From contig JAZHPA010000005.1 of NCBI GenBank assembly GCA_051024685.1, positions 1 to 64,000 on the forward strand: a stretch of 64,000 bases of DNA. The letters are read 5' to 3'. The notes beneath the pieces were generated by a model. That model was not told the DNA's origin. It did not search any database and worked only from the letters and a program-made list of their open reading frames with translations. Positions 1 through 7,400 of this stretch are shown here, piece by piece. The DNA is from UBA12545 sp051024685. Its GTDB lineage: Bacteria > Bacillota > DSM-521 > Neomoorellales > Neomoorellaceae. Position 1 is the first letter of the stretch. Each line of letters begins with the position of its first letter. A program made the position numbers and the translations under genes.

Positions 1-76
1 GCCTTTGGCTAGCAGACTGTGCTGCCTCGCCTGCAGCGGACTTTCACCACCAAGTTAACGCCCATGCCGGGCGCAC
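1..76 (-). mobile_element. 5' end of a group II intron, cut by the window edge
   Basis: The minus strand begins at 76 with GTGCGCCCGGCATGGGCG, the characteristic 5' end of bacterial group II introns. It is nearly the same as the 5' end of the complete intron at 13896 (GTGCGCCCGGCATGGGCGTT), but the following bases differ, so this is a second, related intron. It sits directly downstream of a perfect terminator hairpin (77-106), which is the class C insertion habit. The rest of the intron and any reverse transcriptase lie beyond base 1. Confidence 0.8.
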
Positions 77-106
77 AACAAAAGGGAGCCGGAAACACCG
101 GCTCCC
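77..106 (-). terminator. Rho-independent terminator, target of an intron
   Basis: On the minus strand a 9-bp stem (GGGAGCCGG / CCGGCTCCC, arms 98-106 and 84-92) is followed by TTTTGTT. It lies downstream of the gene ending at 164 and is its probable terminator. The T tract is followed without a gap by the group II intron 5' end. Confidence 0.85.
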
Positions 107-163
107 AACAGGCAGCGCAGATAAGGGTGCCACTTCCTGAAAGGCACCCCTCCTATACCTTTT

Positions 164-601
164 TTAGGTTAAGCCTTCACACATCTCCAGAAATGCCTCA
201 CGCTGAGGACGCAGGCGCTCCTTCAGTATGAGCCACTTCTTGACGCCGTCCTGCAGCGTAAGATGATAGTAGCTCCACACCTCGTCAGGCCCGTTGGGGC
301 ATAGAGCGGCCAATTCTAGCTTCATGCCCTGATGCGGCGTCCACCTCGTAACACAGGCCCCCAAATCTGTCGCCACGTTCGTTTCTCCTAAAGTTTTTAG
401 CTCCTCGCATATATTAAGCGGTCCTTTCACTTCTATGCTTTTCCATTCCCCAAAAATAGACTTGTGCGGTTTTATTCTCGGAGCTGCAAAAAGCACCATA
501 ACTTTATTCCATTTGTCTATGATGATATATGTTCTGACCAGTACTATTGCTAGAGCAAGAGATAAAGCACCATATATTATTAAGCCTAAATTTTCCAACA
601 T
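164..601 (-). CDS. Hypothetical membrane-anchored protein
   Basis: A protein of about 145 residues. It opens with one clear hydrophobic segment (residues 5-23, LIIYGALSLALAIVLV), and the rest is a soluble, mostly cytoplasmic-looking domain rich in K, E and W. I do not recognise the family. The start at 601 follows GGGAGG at good spacing. An in-frame ATG at 628 with AAGGA upstream would add nine residues. A strong terminator (77-106) follows, so it is the last gene of its transcript. The membrane anchor is visible; any function would be a guess. Confidence 0.6.
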   Translation of the reverse strand: MLENLGLIIYGALSLALAIVLVRTYIIIDKWNKVMVLFAAPRIKPHKSIFGEWKSIEVKGPLNICEELKTLGETNVATDLGACVTRWTPHQGMKLELAALCPNGPDEVWSYYHLTLQDGVKKWLILKERLRPQREAFLEMCEGLT

Positions 602-682
602 CCAATGTTCCCTCCCCGAAAACACCATTTTTGTCCTTACTTTCGTGGTGCCTTAATTTAAGACATGGATGACACCCCTAGT

Positions 683-726
683 AACTTCTTCCCCACCCCT
701 GAAGTGGGCGGGGTCTTCCCGCACTG
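683..726. repeat. Solo IS200/IS605-end-like palindrome
   Basis: Near-palindrome CCCCACCCC..GGGCGGGG (692-714) in the context AACTTCTTCCCC...GGTCTTCCCGC. It matches the palindromic ends seen beside transposase genes at about 7200, 18090 and 41500, but there is no transposase gene here. The remaining bases of the 627-901 gap encode nothing I can support. One 36-codon open frame ends near 776 but lacks a convincing start. Confidence 0.5.
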
Positions 727-901
727 TTTTCTAAAATATACGCCACTTTCGTGGCAACTTCCTGCCTAGTGGTCGGCCGGAAACATTCCCAGCCCAGTGC
801 CTCCTTCATCCGGCGTAAAGAACAGGACAGGTCCGAACTTCTCTAAAAGGGGCCGGAGGTTCCGGTCCCTCCCCAAATTACCATATTGAAAGCCGCATCC
901 A

Positions 902-1216
902 TCAGGACCACCCCACAACCGCATTCGCAAACTCCTCACGGGCGGTCTTCAGGTCAACCGCCAGCACAGTCCGGTACTGCCATGCCCTTTCCCAGTCACT
1001 AAAAGAAAGATCGCGGCCGCAAACCTTCCGGCTTATCTCCTGGGCCACGGGATAAAAATCGTATACGTCTCCATTGGCGTCCCATAAATTCCTGAACCAG
1101 GGAGCGTACGTCCGGCTGTGCGTCAATAGCCTGATTATTCTCTTGGTCCTCTCAATAACACTTTCTAACCCCTCCATAAATTCCTTAAACGTAATCACCA
1201 CCTCTTTATCTTTCAC
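902..1216 (-). CDS. Hypothetical protein
   Basis: A protein of about 104 residues from a GTG at 1216, which follows GGAGGGG with good spacing. The open frame extends to 1279, but that start would overlap the upstream gene by 50 bases and has no ribosome site. The protein is charged and tryptophan-rich, with no signal peptide or membrane segment and no recognised motif. The upstream gene's stop overlaps this gene's ribosome site, so the two are probably translated from one transcript. Function unknown. Confidence 0.55.
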   Translation of the reverse strand: MKDKEVVITFKEFMEGLESVIERTKRIIRLLTHSRTYAPWFRNLWDANGDVYDFYPVAQEISRKVCGRDLSFSDWERAWQYRTVLAVDLKTAREEFANAVVGWS

Positions 1217-1229
1217 CACAAACCCCTCC

Positions 1230-1562
1230 TCATTGGCCGGCCACCCGTGAGGGGCGGTCCGGCTTGGCTCCTGAGACACATGGCGAAGCAGGCCTACCAG
1301 CAGTCTCCCGACCAGGGTATTGGCACGACCGCTGCTTTCCGTTTCTCATCTTCCCTAACCTCCGCCAGCGATAGTGCATCCGCAGACCCCACAGAACGGG
1401 CCAGTATATCCAGTCGGGAGTGTTCCAGAACCATTTCAGCAAGTAGTCCCTCAACGTTTCCTTCGTGCATTTCTCCAGCACTGGCTTCCCGCCGTTTATC
1501 TTCCACAGCACGACCAGCAGCTGCCGTGCCCACCACGGAAGATTGGTTGGCTGAGCGTTCAT
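1230..1562 (-). CDS. Hypothetical protein
   Basis: 110 residues starting at an ATG seven bases after GGGAGGGG. The first 60 residues are tryptophan-rich and basic (WWARQLLVVLWK, WFWNTPDWIYWPVLW), which suggests a membrane-surface or nucleic-acid-binding peptide; the C-terminal 50 residues are low-complexity and basic. A competing 157-residue frame (1294-1767) overlaps it but crosses a strong terminator and lacks a ribosome site, so I prefer this one. It is coupled to the gene at 902-1216. Family not recognised. Confidence 0.5.
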   Translation of the reverse strand: MNAQPTNLPWWARQLLVVLWKINGGKPVLEKCTKETLRDYLLKWFWNTPDWIYWPVLWGLRMHYRWRRLGKMRNGKQRSCQYPGRETAGRPASPCVSGAKPDRPSRVAGQ

Positions 1563-1664
1563 AAACGCCCCTCCCTCTCAAATTTTTCTCGCCAAGCGCT
1601 GTCATGCAGCACCTGGCACTATGGCTCCGCCCTTCTCTATTCCCTCCCCGGGGATGCCCCGCAG

Positions 1665-1695
1665 AGAAAAAAGAGAAGGGCGGGAATACCCGCCC
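1665..1695 (-). terminator. Rho-independent terminator
   Basis: On the minus strand a perfect GGGCGGG-TATT-CCCGCCC stem is followed by TTCTCTTTTTTC. It probably ends the transcript of the gene at 1880-2263. The rest of 1563-1879 shows no supported gene. Confidence 0.85.
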
Positions 1696-1879
1696 AGTGA
1701 ATTCTTTTGGCAGCACCAGGTTAGTGTGCCAACCCCTGTCCTTCAGATATCGCTGTTCATGGCCCACCTTGTTGCCCTCAGCTTAGTACACGGGTCGCCC
1801 CTGAGCCCGCCAACCCAAGTCCTACGCATTCAGACGTAGGGTCCGTGACTGAATTTTGTTGCTCCGAAACCTTAAGGCC

Positions 1880-2263
1880 TTAGAAAAATTTTGCTGCGAC
1901 AGCTATCGTTATTATGATTCCCGCAAACCCGAGTATCGCCGTCCACTCCAAAACGGTAAAACTATGGCGAACTGTACGCAGCTCTTGCTCTACTTTCTGG
2001 TGGTACCCGTCTATCCTCTGTTCTATTTCCCGGCGCACGTTGCCCACTTCTTGCCGCACATCCTTCAGCTCTTGCCGTATATCTTTGATCTCCTGCCGTA
2101 TATCCTTCATCTCTTGCCGCATATCGCTGATTTCGCGCCGGACGTTCTCATTTTCCCGCTGGATGTACTTTTCCAGGGTGTCAATCTTCCACACCAGGAC
2201 TTCCCACGGGTTTACGTTCGGATATGTTTCTTCGCGGCGAACCTCTTGGGTCAAAACACTCAC
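1880..2263 (-). CDS. Coiled-coil protein with C-terminal membrane anchor
   Basis: 127 residues from a GTG preceded by GGAGGTGG. Residues 25-95 form a long heptad-like coiled coil built from a repeat around MRQE/IRQE/VRQE, and residues 105-125 are one hydrophobic segment, so it should be tail-anchored. Its plan is the same as the shorter proteins at 50735-51010 and 56104-56400, although the sequence differs. This coiled-coil plus tail-anchor arrangement resembles small XhlA-like or phage/plasmid membrane-associated proteins. It is a single gene followed by a strong terminator. The exact role is unknown. Confidence 0.7.
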   Translation of the reverse strand: MSVLTQEVRREETYPNVNPWEVLVWKIDTLEKYIQRENENVRREISDMRQEMKDIRQEIKDIRQELKDVRQEVGNVRREIEQRIDGYHQKVEQELRTVRHSFTVLEWTAILGFAGIIITIAVAAKFF

Positions 2264-2347
2264 CCCCTATACCACCTCCATTGTACTACACTACAACCTT
2301 CCGCTACAAATTTCTATTCCCCGCCTTCCTATATGCTGTTTAACGCC

Positions 2348-3070
2348 TCAACAAGAGAATTCCCGCCTGTCCAGCACCTGAAGCCCGCAGCAAACCAGGA
2401 AGATAAGCCTTTCACACAGGTCACCCTCGGGGGAGCCGTATACCTCCTGGTACCACTCCATCACGGGGCGGGACTCCCCGCAGCAACGGCACCTATCATG
2501 CTTTACCTGCTTCAGCGGCACTACTGGAACCCGCAGCTCGTACCTCATGCGGGGGTCGACACCGGTGAAGTACTCCCGCGGCACCACGTAAGCACTGCGC
2601 CCACGCAGGAGAGGCACGTCCCTGGCGTAATCTTTGACTTCTCCCGACAGGAAATAAAGCGTGCCGTCTTTCGGTCTAAAGTAGGAGCTCCACTCCGGCC
2701 ACCTCCCGTAACCACCATCGGGCGTGACCACCACACCCCGCTCCAGCAGCTTAAAAACCCGTATCAAGAACCGGACTTCTTCTCTTTCTTCCTTCATCTT
2801 CCTGAGCCGCTCGTCAAACCGCTCTATCTCCACGTCCAGTTCACGCAGCAGCCCAGAAAGCATTTCTGTAGAAGGAGGCCAGAGCTTCCGTGATTGACGG
2901 GCCCCTTGCACCAGCTCTTCCATACCAAAAATCTTCCCGGTATCGACTTCGTACAGTGCCAGCATATGCTGATCAGCAAATTTCTTCACTGCATCTTCCG
3001 CCCAGCTCCCGATATAGAGCCTGGCGGGAACATCCCTGTCAAACACAACAGCTACCTTTGTCAGTTTCAT
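2348..3070 (-). CDS. Unknown protein, last gene of MoxR/VWA operon
   Basis: About 240 residues. The start overlaps the stop of the VWA gene (ATGA at 3067-3070), so the two are translationally coupled; the open frame upstream of that point is a shadow of the VWA gene. The N-terminal 60 residues look like a small alpha/beta domain, residues 75-115 form a coiled coil (ELDVEIERFDERLRKMKEER), and the C-terminal third is cysteine-rich (CRCCGES and further Cys near the end), suggesting a metal-binding module. I do not recognise the family. Its coupling to the VWA gene implies that it works with the MoxR/VWA pair as an adaptor or effector. Confidence 0.75.
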   Translation of the reverse strand: MKLTKVAVVFDRDVPARLYIGSWAEDAVKKFADQHMLALYEVDTGKIFGMEELVQGARQSRKLWPPSTEMLSGLLRELDVEIERFDERLRKMKEEREEVRFLIRVFKLLERGVVVTPDGGYGRWPEWSSYFRPKDGTLYFLSGEVKDYARDVPLLRGRSAYVVPREYFTGVDPRMRYELRVPVVPLKQVKHDRCRCCGESRPVMEWYQEVYGSPEGDLCERLIFLVCCGLQVLDRREFSC

Positions 3071-4545
3071 CCCCCAAACACCACCTCCAGCGCCTCTTTG
3101 TCGTCCCCTTTTACGCTGTCGAACAGCGCTACCCGGTCGCTGAAGGGCAACACCCCACCGGGCTCTTCGTCTACAACGACCGAATAGACGCTGAACTCTT
3201 TCTCCTGCTTGACGCGGTGGAACTGCTGGAGAAATCTTTCGCTTACCACACATTTCCCGTCGGTTATGAAGACGATGTCGCCCTTTCGGTAGGCGCTCCT
3301 TTCCATCAGTTCCACTGCCTTCTGAAGAGGAGCTTCGAAGTCCGTTCCACCCCCAAAGAAAAAGAGCGCCGCTTCTGCCACTTCCACGGGCGACGCCTCC
3401 CGCGGAGCAGGAAATTCGTAAACCCCCAGTTCTTCTTTGCTGCCGAAGTGAATGCAGGCAAAGGCTCTCCTTTCCCGCACGGCCACCTGGAAGAGTGCCA
3501 GCATCACCGCCTTGGACCAGATTTCTTTTGTGCCGCTCATGCTGCCCGAACTGTCCAGACAGCACACTATGGGCCCCCTCCCTTCCGTTTCCTTCGACCG
3601 CAGTTCATACTGGAGGAGCTTGCCCTCCACGAAACGCCGCAGGAAGTCCCGCTTCAGCAGAGGATGCCCCAGGTATGACAGCTCTGAAGGCAGCACCCTG
3701 GACAGATCGTTCCCCAATGTTATGCCCACCAGCTCCGCAGGCTCCTGCCTTTTGCGCGTCTTCCTCTTATGCAGCGCTATTCTAATTATCCTCCCGGCCA
3801 TGCGCGCTATTTCCCTCAAGCGGTAGTCCATGCTCATGCGCCGCGCCAGCTCAAACTTTTCTCTGGAGTTTTTAAGCATGTGCGGCTGTCCCGGAGATAC
3901 CCCCCAGCTGAATGCCTTCACGGCTTCCAAATCCTCCCGGGCCCTCTCGGCCGCGCGGCCGGCAACCACCCTTACCCGGTCAAGGTTGATCTTCTTCACG
4001 GCAGCCGAAGCCGCCTGCTCTGCCCGGGCCATCAGGTCCTGCCCTCTCTGGTTCAACTGCTGCGCCTGCTGCATCATCTGCTGCGCCGCCTGAAGCTGGC
4101 CGGCCTGCTGCGCCGCCTCAGCAGCCATCTGGAGGTTGGCCGCCTGCCTCAGGAAGTCATTTGCCTCCTGTTCGTACCGGAACGCTTCTTCTGCTTCCTC
4201 GGGTATGAGCTGCACGATCTCCGGCGCCAGCGACACCGCCCCCAGGGCAGAACCCCATTCGTCAAACCTGGTGGTCTGGCGCAGGTCCTCTACCTTGGGG
4301 AGCCCCAGCACCTCTCTCATGATGGCCTGGTTCGCCCTGAGAGATGGCGGCACTTCCTCCAATACCTGGGGCCGGGCTTTATAGAGCCCGGCCCACGTGT
4401 CGCGCAGCACAACGTCCGCTGTGGAAATTTTCTCCCCTAACTCCTTCTCCACTTCCGACAACCGCTCCGCCTGGCGGTAGACCTCCCCATACACCCGCCG
4501 GTCGTACCTGTCAATATTCAATACCGTATCGGTCTTTTCAGGCAT
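3067..4545 (-). CDS. ViaA-like VWA domain protein
   Basis: About 492 residues, close to the usual ViaA size (about 480). A largely helical N-terminal half with a Gln/Ala-rich stretch around residues 135-185 leads to a C-terminal von Willebrand factor A domain. Its metal-binding MIDAS motif DSSGSMSG sits near residue 330, and a second conserved stretch, VFITDGK, lies further on. The family works with MoxR/RavA AAA+ ATPases in ATP-driven remodelling of partner complexes, and a MoxR gene lies in the same operon. The ATG at 4545 avoids overlap with the upstream gene and has a GGGGG site; the longer frame to 4614 does not. MIDAS residues are intact. Confidence 0.85.
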   Translation of the reverse strand: MPEKTDTVLNIDRYDRRVYGEVYRQAERLSEVEKELGEKISTADVVLRDTWAGLYKARPQVLEEVPPSLRANQAIMREVLGLPKVEDLRQTTRFDEWGSALGAVSLAPEIVQLIPEEAEEAFRYEQEANDFLRQAANLQMAAEAAQQAGQLQAAQQMMQQAQQLNQRGQDLMARAEQAASAAVKKINLDRVRVVAGRAAERAREDLEAVKAFSWGVSPGQPHMLKNSREKFELARRMSMDYRLREIARMAGRIIRIALHKRKTRKRQEPAELVGITLGNDLSRVLPSELSYLGHPLLKRDFLRRFVEGKLLQYELRSKETEGRGPIVCCLDSSGSMSGTKEIWSKAVMLALFQVAVRERRAFACIHFGSKEELGVYEFPAPREASPVEVAEAALFFFGGGTDFEAPLQKAVELMERSAYRKGDIVFITDGKCVVSERFLQQFHRVKQEKEFSVYSVVVDEEPGGVLPFSDRVALFDSVKGDDKEALEVVFGG

Positions 4546-4568
4546 GTGTTTTAACCCCCAGTCCTGCA

Positions 4569-5237
4569 CTAGCAAAAAACGATGGGATCTCCGGTTTCTA
4601 TAGATGCCCGGCAAAGTCTTTCTAGGGTCCCTATTAACTCATTGAATACTTCTAAGGCGGATATCTGTCCTACCTTTATGGCAGTGCATCCTGGAGGAGC
4701 GCAGGTACACAGGCCCTCTATATTGACCGTCCTGCCGTCACGCCGCCGGCATACCCAGGTGTCATCTCCCGCTCTCTCCATGGCCTCGAAGTACCACCGG
4801 TACTCTGGCTGGCCGAATACGTTCCGGCCCATGTCGTCCACCGGCAGGTCGACTCTGGTCGGGTCTTTTGACTGCACGACCAAGCCTTTTTCGTCAACAC
4901 CAAAATCAAGACCGTCGCTATAAACAAATGTGCCTGCTTCGGCGTACTTTTCGCGATACTCAATGATCCTGCCCTGCCCGTCGCAATATAGCACGACCGG
5001 ATACGTGATGGCCTCCAGCTCTCTCTTGATCGTTTGGAGCTCTTCTAGAAGTTCCAGAGCTTCCTCCGGAGAATACTCTCCGTCACAGTCCGAGTGGTCC
5101 ATCAGCCTGGGAAAGCGGCTGCCCCAACAGCCGTCCTCCAGCTTATCGCACACCGTGGTGCGGAAGCTGTGGTACCATCCGTAGCTGCCTATTCTCACAG
5201 AAAGCCCAGCAGCATCAACATAGGCATCAAGCCCCAA
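4569..5237 (-). CDS. Imm70-like immunity-domain protein
   Basis: About 222 residues. The N-terminal 90 residues (VRIGSYGWYHSFRTTV, then GSRFPRLMDHSDCDGEYSPE and EALELLEELQTIKRELE) resemble the immunity protein 70 family known from polymorphic toxin systems; this is from memory of the family, not a search. The C-terminal part is unassigned and has several Cys (CTCAPPGC). I prefer the TTG at 5237, which follows GGGGAGGG; the frame stays open to a TTG at 5291 with a weaker site. It lies between the MoxR and VWA genes, 24 bases upstream of the VWA start. An immunity-type domain inside a MoxR/VWA operon is unusual. Confidence 0.65.
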   Translation of the reverse strand: MGLDAYVDAAGLSVRIGSYGWYHSFRTTVCDKLEDGCWGSRFPRLMDHSDCDGEYSPEEALELLEELQTIKRELEAITYPVVLYCDGQGRIIEYREKYAEAGTFVYSDGLDFGVDEKGLVVQSKDPTRVDLPVDDMGRNVFGQPEYRWYFEAMERAGDDTWVCRRRDGRTVNIEGLCTCAPPGCTAIKVGQISALEVFNELIGTLERLCRASIETGDPIVFC

Positions 5238-5361
5238 CGCATATCCCTCCCCGGATTTTGTTTGCAGCGCAGCCGCTATACTGCCGCACAATGCGCCCTT
5301 TTAATGCCAAAAGGAGTGCCCTGACCAGCACTCCCTTAGAAACTAAATTTGAATGTCCTGG

Positions 5362-6471
5362 CTACAGGGTAATTTTGAGGCACTTCGCCAGGACATCCCT
5401 GATGCACGTTTGAACCCTCTCCTTCGGGTTCCGGACGTCCACATTCAACCTCTCCAACTCATCGAGCCTCTTGGCTATATTCTTCAGCTTCCCGTGCGCC
5501 TCCACCCCGACATTGGTGTCCCCGCTGTTTATGGCGTTCTCCCACACTTCTCGGGCCTCCGCCAGAAGTTCCGCAACCTCCTGACCATAGGGGTCAACTG
5601 TTGCACGCACCACCCGCTGAACGATGTCTCTGTGCTCCGGCGACGTCCACAGCGTATGAGCCAGCACCGGCATGTCCCGCTGCACTTCAGCCCGGGAGGA
5701 CCCGTTCAGGAACGCTTTCGCCTTCACCGCCGAAAGCGACTGCTTCCACCTGCGGTCGGAAACAGTTACCCCTTCGGCCCGCAGCCGACGCCGCAGCTCC
5801 ACAACCGCATCAATAACGTCGTCCCCTATTTCCACCTGCTCAGCAGATGCAGCCGCCACGGCTATTTCGTCTATCCCGATTGACGGCCGAGGCCCGGCAC
5901 CGTCCAGCCGCAGCATCTCCGCAAAGGCCCCGTCCTCCTCCAAGTACTCCACCTGGTACCAGAAGAGGAACCTGTCTGCAAAGGCCGCCAGCGCCGCCTC
6001 CTCGTCCCCTTCCGGGACTTCGTTGGAAGCCCCAAACAGGGTTATGAGGGGCACTCTTACCGGCTGGCCGTCGTTGTAAAACATTCGTTCATTGATTATA
6101 GAGAGCAGGGTGTTCAGTATCGCGGAGTTGGCCTTGAATACCTCATCAAGCAACGCGGTGGTCGCCTCCGGCAGCTTCCCAGCGATCACTCTCCGGTAAC
6201 TGTCCATCTCTAAAGCCGACAGGGATACCGGCCCAAAAAGTTCCTCCGGTGTCGTGAACCGCGTCAGCAGCCACTGAAAATGCTGACTCCCATCAAAGCA
6301 TGCTGCTAGCTCCGATATTAACTGTGTCTTCGCCGTCCCTGGGGGGCCCAAAAGCAAGACGTGCTGCCGGGCCACTAGAGCAGTAAGACATACATCTATA
6401 AGTTCTTCACGCTGAACAAACCTTCCGTTAAGATACGCGCGTACCTGTGCCAGTTTATCTAAGAATTCCAT
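5362..6471 (-). CDS. MoxR/RavA-type AAA+ ATPase
   Basis: 369 residues. The Walker A motif GPPGTAKT is near residue 42 and the Walker B region ALLDEVFKANSAIL near 107, followed by TLLSIINERMFYNDG, all typical of the MoxR family RavA branch. The C-terminal 80 residues are helical and shorter than the LARA region of E. coli RavA. These ATPases act as chaperone-like remodelers with a VWA partner, and that partner (3067-4545) is downstream in the same operon with the Imm70-like gene between them. A strong RNA signal upstream was not found. Confidence in the family is high; the client of the complex is unknown. Confidence 0.9.
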   Translation of the reverse strand: MEFLDKLAQVRAYLNGRFVQREELIDVCLTALVARQHVLLLGPPGTAKTQLISELAACFDGSQHFQWLLTRFTTPEELFGPVSLSALEMDSYRRVIAGKLPEATTALLDEVFKANSAILNTLLSIINERMFYNDGQPVRVPLITLFGASNEVPEGDEEAALAAFADRFLFWYQVEYLEEDGAFAEMLRLDGAGPRPSIGIDEIAVAAASAEQVEIGDDVIDAVVELRRRLRAEGVTVSDRRWKQSLSAVKAKAFLNGSSRAEVQRDMPVLAHTLWTSPEHRDIVQRVVRATVDPYGQEVAELLAEAREVWENAINSGDTNVGVEAHGKLKNIAKRLDELERLNVDVRNPKERVQTCIRDVLAKCLKITL

Positions 6472-6556
6472 CTTTATTTATCCTCCCATTTTTTATTCTC
6501 CCGGTGAAAAGTTTCTGAGCGGGGCTTGAACCCCGCTCTCTAGCATTCTGCCCTGT

Positions 6557-6901
6557 TTAAAATTTCAAACCAAGGCTTAAGTGAATAGCTCTGTCTACCT
6601 CTTCCATTTTTTCTTCGCTCAACGTTCCGACCTTCTTGACCAATCGTGTTTTGTCAATAGTCATTAACTGTTCTAATTTAACAACACTCGGCCTATCGAG
6701 TCCACTTTCTTCCGGTGTAATGAAAACATGAAACGGATATACTTTCTTGACCCTGGTGCTAATCGCCGCTACTATAGTGGTAGGACTATGTTCGTTTCCC
6801 ACGTCGTTTTGAATTATTAAGGCGGGCCTTATGCCCGCCTGTTCACTCCCCCTACCTGGAGACCAATCAACAAGGTGGATTTCCCCTCTTTTACAAATCA
6901 C
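6557..6901 (-). CDS. mazF: MazF/PemK-type endoribonuclease toxin
   Basis: About 114 residues from a GTG at 6901 following GAGGTGG. The N-terminal motif KRGEIHLVDW and the following SEQAGIRPALIIQND match the first beta strands of MazF/PemK toxins, including the conserved G-x-RPALI segment. These toxins are sequence-specific mRNA interferases that arrest growth when their antitoxin is lost. The start overlaps the last codons of the antitoxin gene, the usual antitoxin-then-toxin order, so the pair is translationally coupled. On a mobile element it would serve as a stabilisation system. The longer frame to 6958 lies inside the antitoxin gene and is unlikely. Confidence 0.9.
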   Translation of the reverse strand: MICKRGEIHLVDWSPGRGSEQAGIRPALIIQNDVGNEHSPTTIVAAISTRVKKVYPFHVFITPEESGLDRPSVVKLEQLMTIDKTRLVKKVGTLSEEKMEEVDRAIHLSLGLKF

Positions 6902-7139
6902 GCAGAACCACCTCGGATTGAGCAAATATAGCTTCCTCCGCCTCAGCCAAATTTTCATCAGCTAAAGCCTGATATCCCTCACGCATCAACGCTTCAAGCT
7001 GGCATCGCTCATAGTCTTCTAGCAACTTTTTTACTACGTCGCTTCGCGTAGTCCCCCATTGCTGTGCCAAAGTTCCCAACAATTTAGCCAACCTCCCGGG
7101 CAGGCTTATAGTTATTCTTTCAACACTCACGTATGCCAC
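6891..7139 (-). CDS. Ribbon-helix-helix antitoxin (MazE/EndoAI-like)
   Basis: About 79-82 residues. The N-terminal RITISLPGRLAKLLGTLAQQ followed by TTRSDVVKKLLEDY is a ribbon-helix-helix DNA-binding domain, and the acidic C-terminal tail would bind and block the toxin. Gram-positive MazF toxins are usually paired with this RHH type of antitoxin rather than an AbrB-like MazE. Two GTG starts are possible (7139 and 7130); the second has the better-spaced GGGGG site. The 3' end overlaps mazF. Autoregulation of its own promoter is expected from the family but no operator was identified. Confidence 0.85.
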   Translation of the reverse strand: MAYVSVERITISLPGRLAKLLGTLAQQWGTTRSDVVKKLLEDYERCQLEALMREGYQALADENLAEAEEAIFAQSEVVLRDL

Positions 7140-7199
7140 CCCCTTGTAATGAGGGTAGCATACTACGCTTCATACCGTCAATAATATCACTGTTCATAA

Positions 7200-7400
7200 G
7201 AAGTGACTTCCTCCCTACCCCTGAAGGGGTCGGGCTTCCTGGCGGCAGGCGCGTGCACCTGCCGGGTTACACCGGCGCAAGCGGGCCGTCTATACCGTTG
7301 CCGGTGGCCCTCCCGGAGGGGACCGTCACTCCGTCCCAACTACGCCAGGTGCCCGGCTTTAGGCCGCAGCCCTCGGCGATACTTGTACGAACGTGTTGAG
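7200..7400 (-). ncRNA. Predicted omega (re)RNA at IS right end
   Basis: TnpB guide RNAs are transcribed from the 3' end of tnpB into the right end of the element. This GC-rich, structured 150-200 base stretch follows the tnpB stop codon at 7359. Its scaffold-like segment (GACGGTCCCC, GGGCCACCGGC and similar blocks) is conserved in the relic at 41502-41735, although that copy retains almost no tnpB coding sequence. The boundaries are approximate. Confidence 0.5.

Noticed and set aside
1294..1767. 157-residue minus-strand frame
   Set aside because: It crosses a perfect terminator (1665-1695), has no ribosome site, and overlaps a better frame at 1230-1562.
2890..4440. Long plus-strand open frames over the VWA gene
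   Set aside because: They are antisense shadows of the VWA/MoxR operon genes, without ribosome sites, and they lack recognisable protein features.
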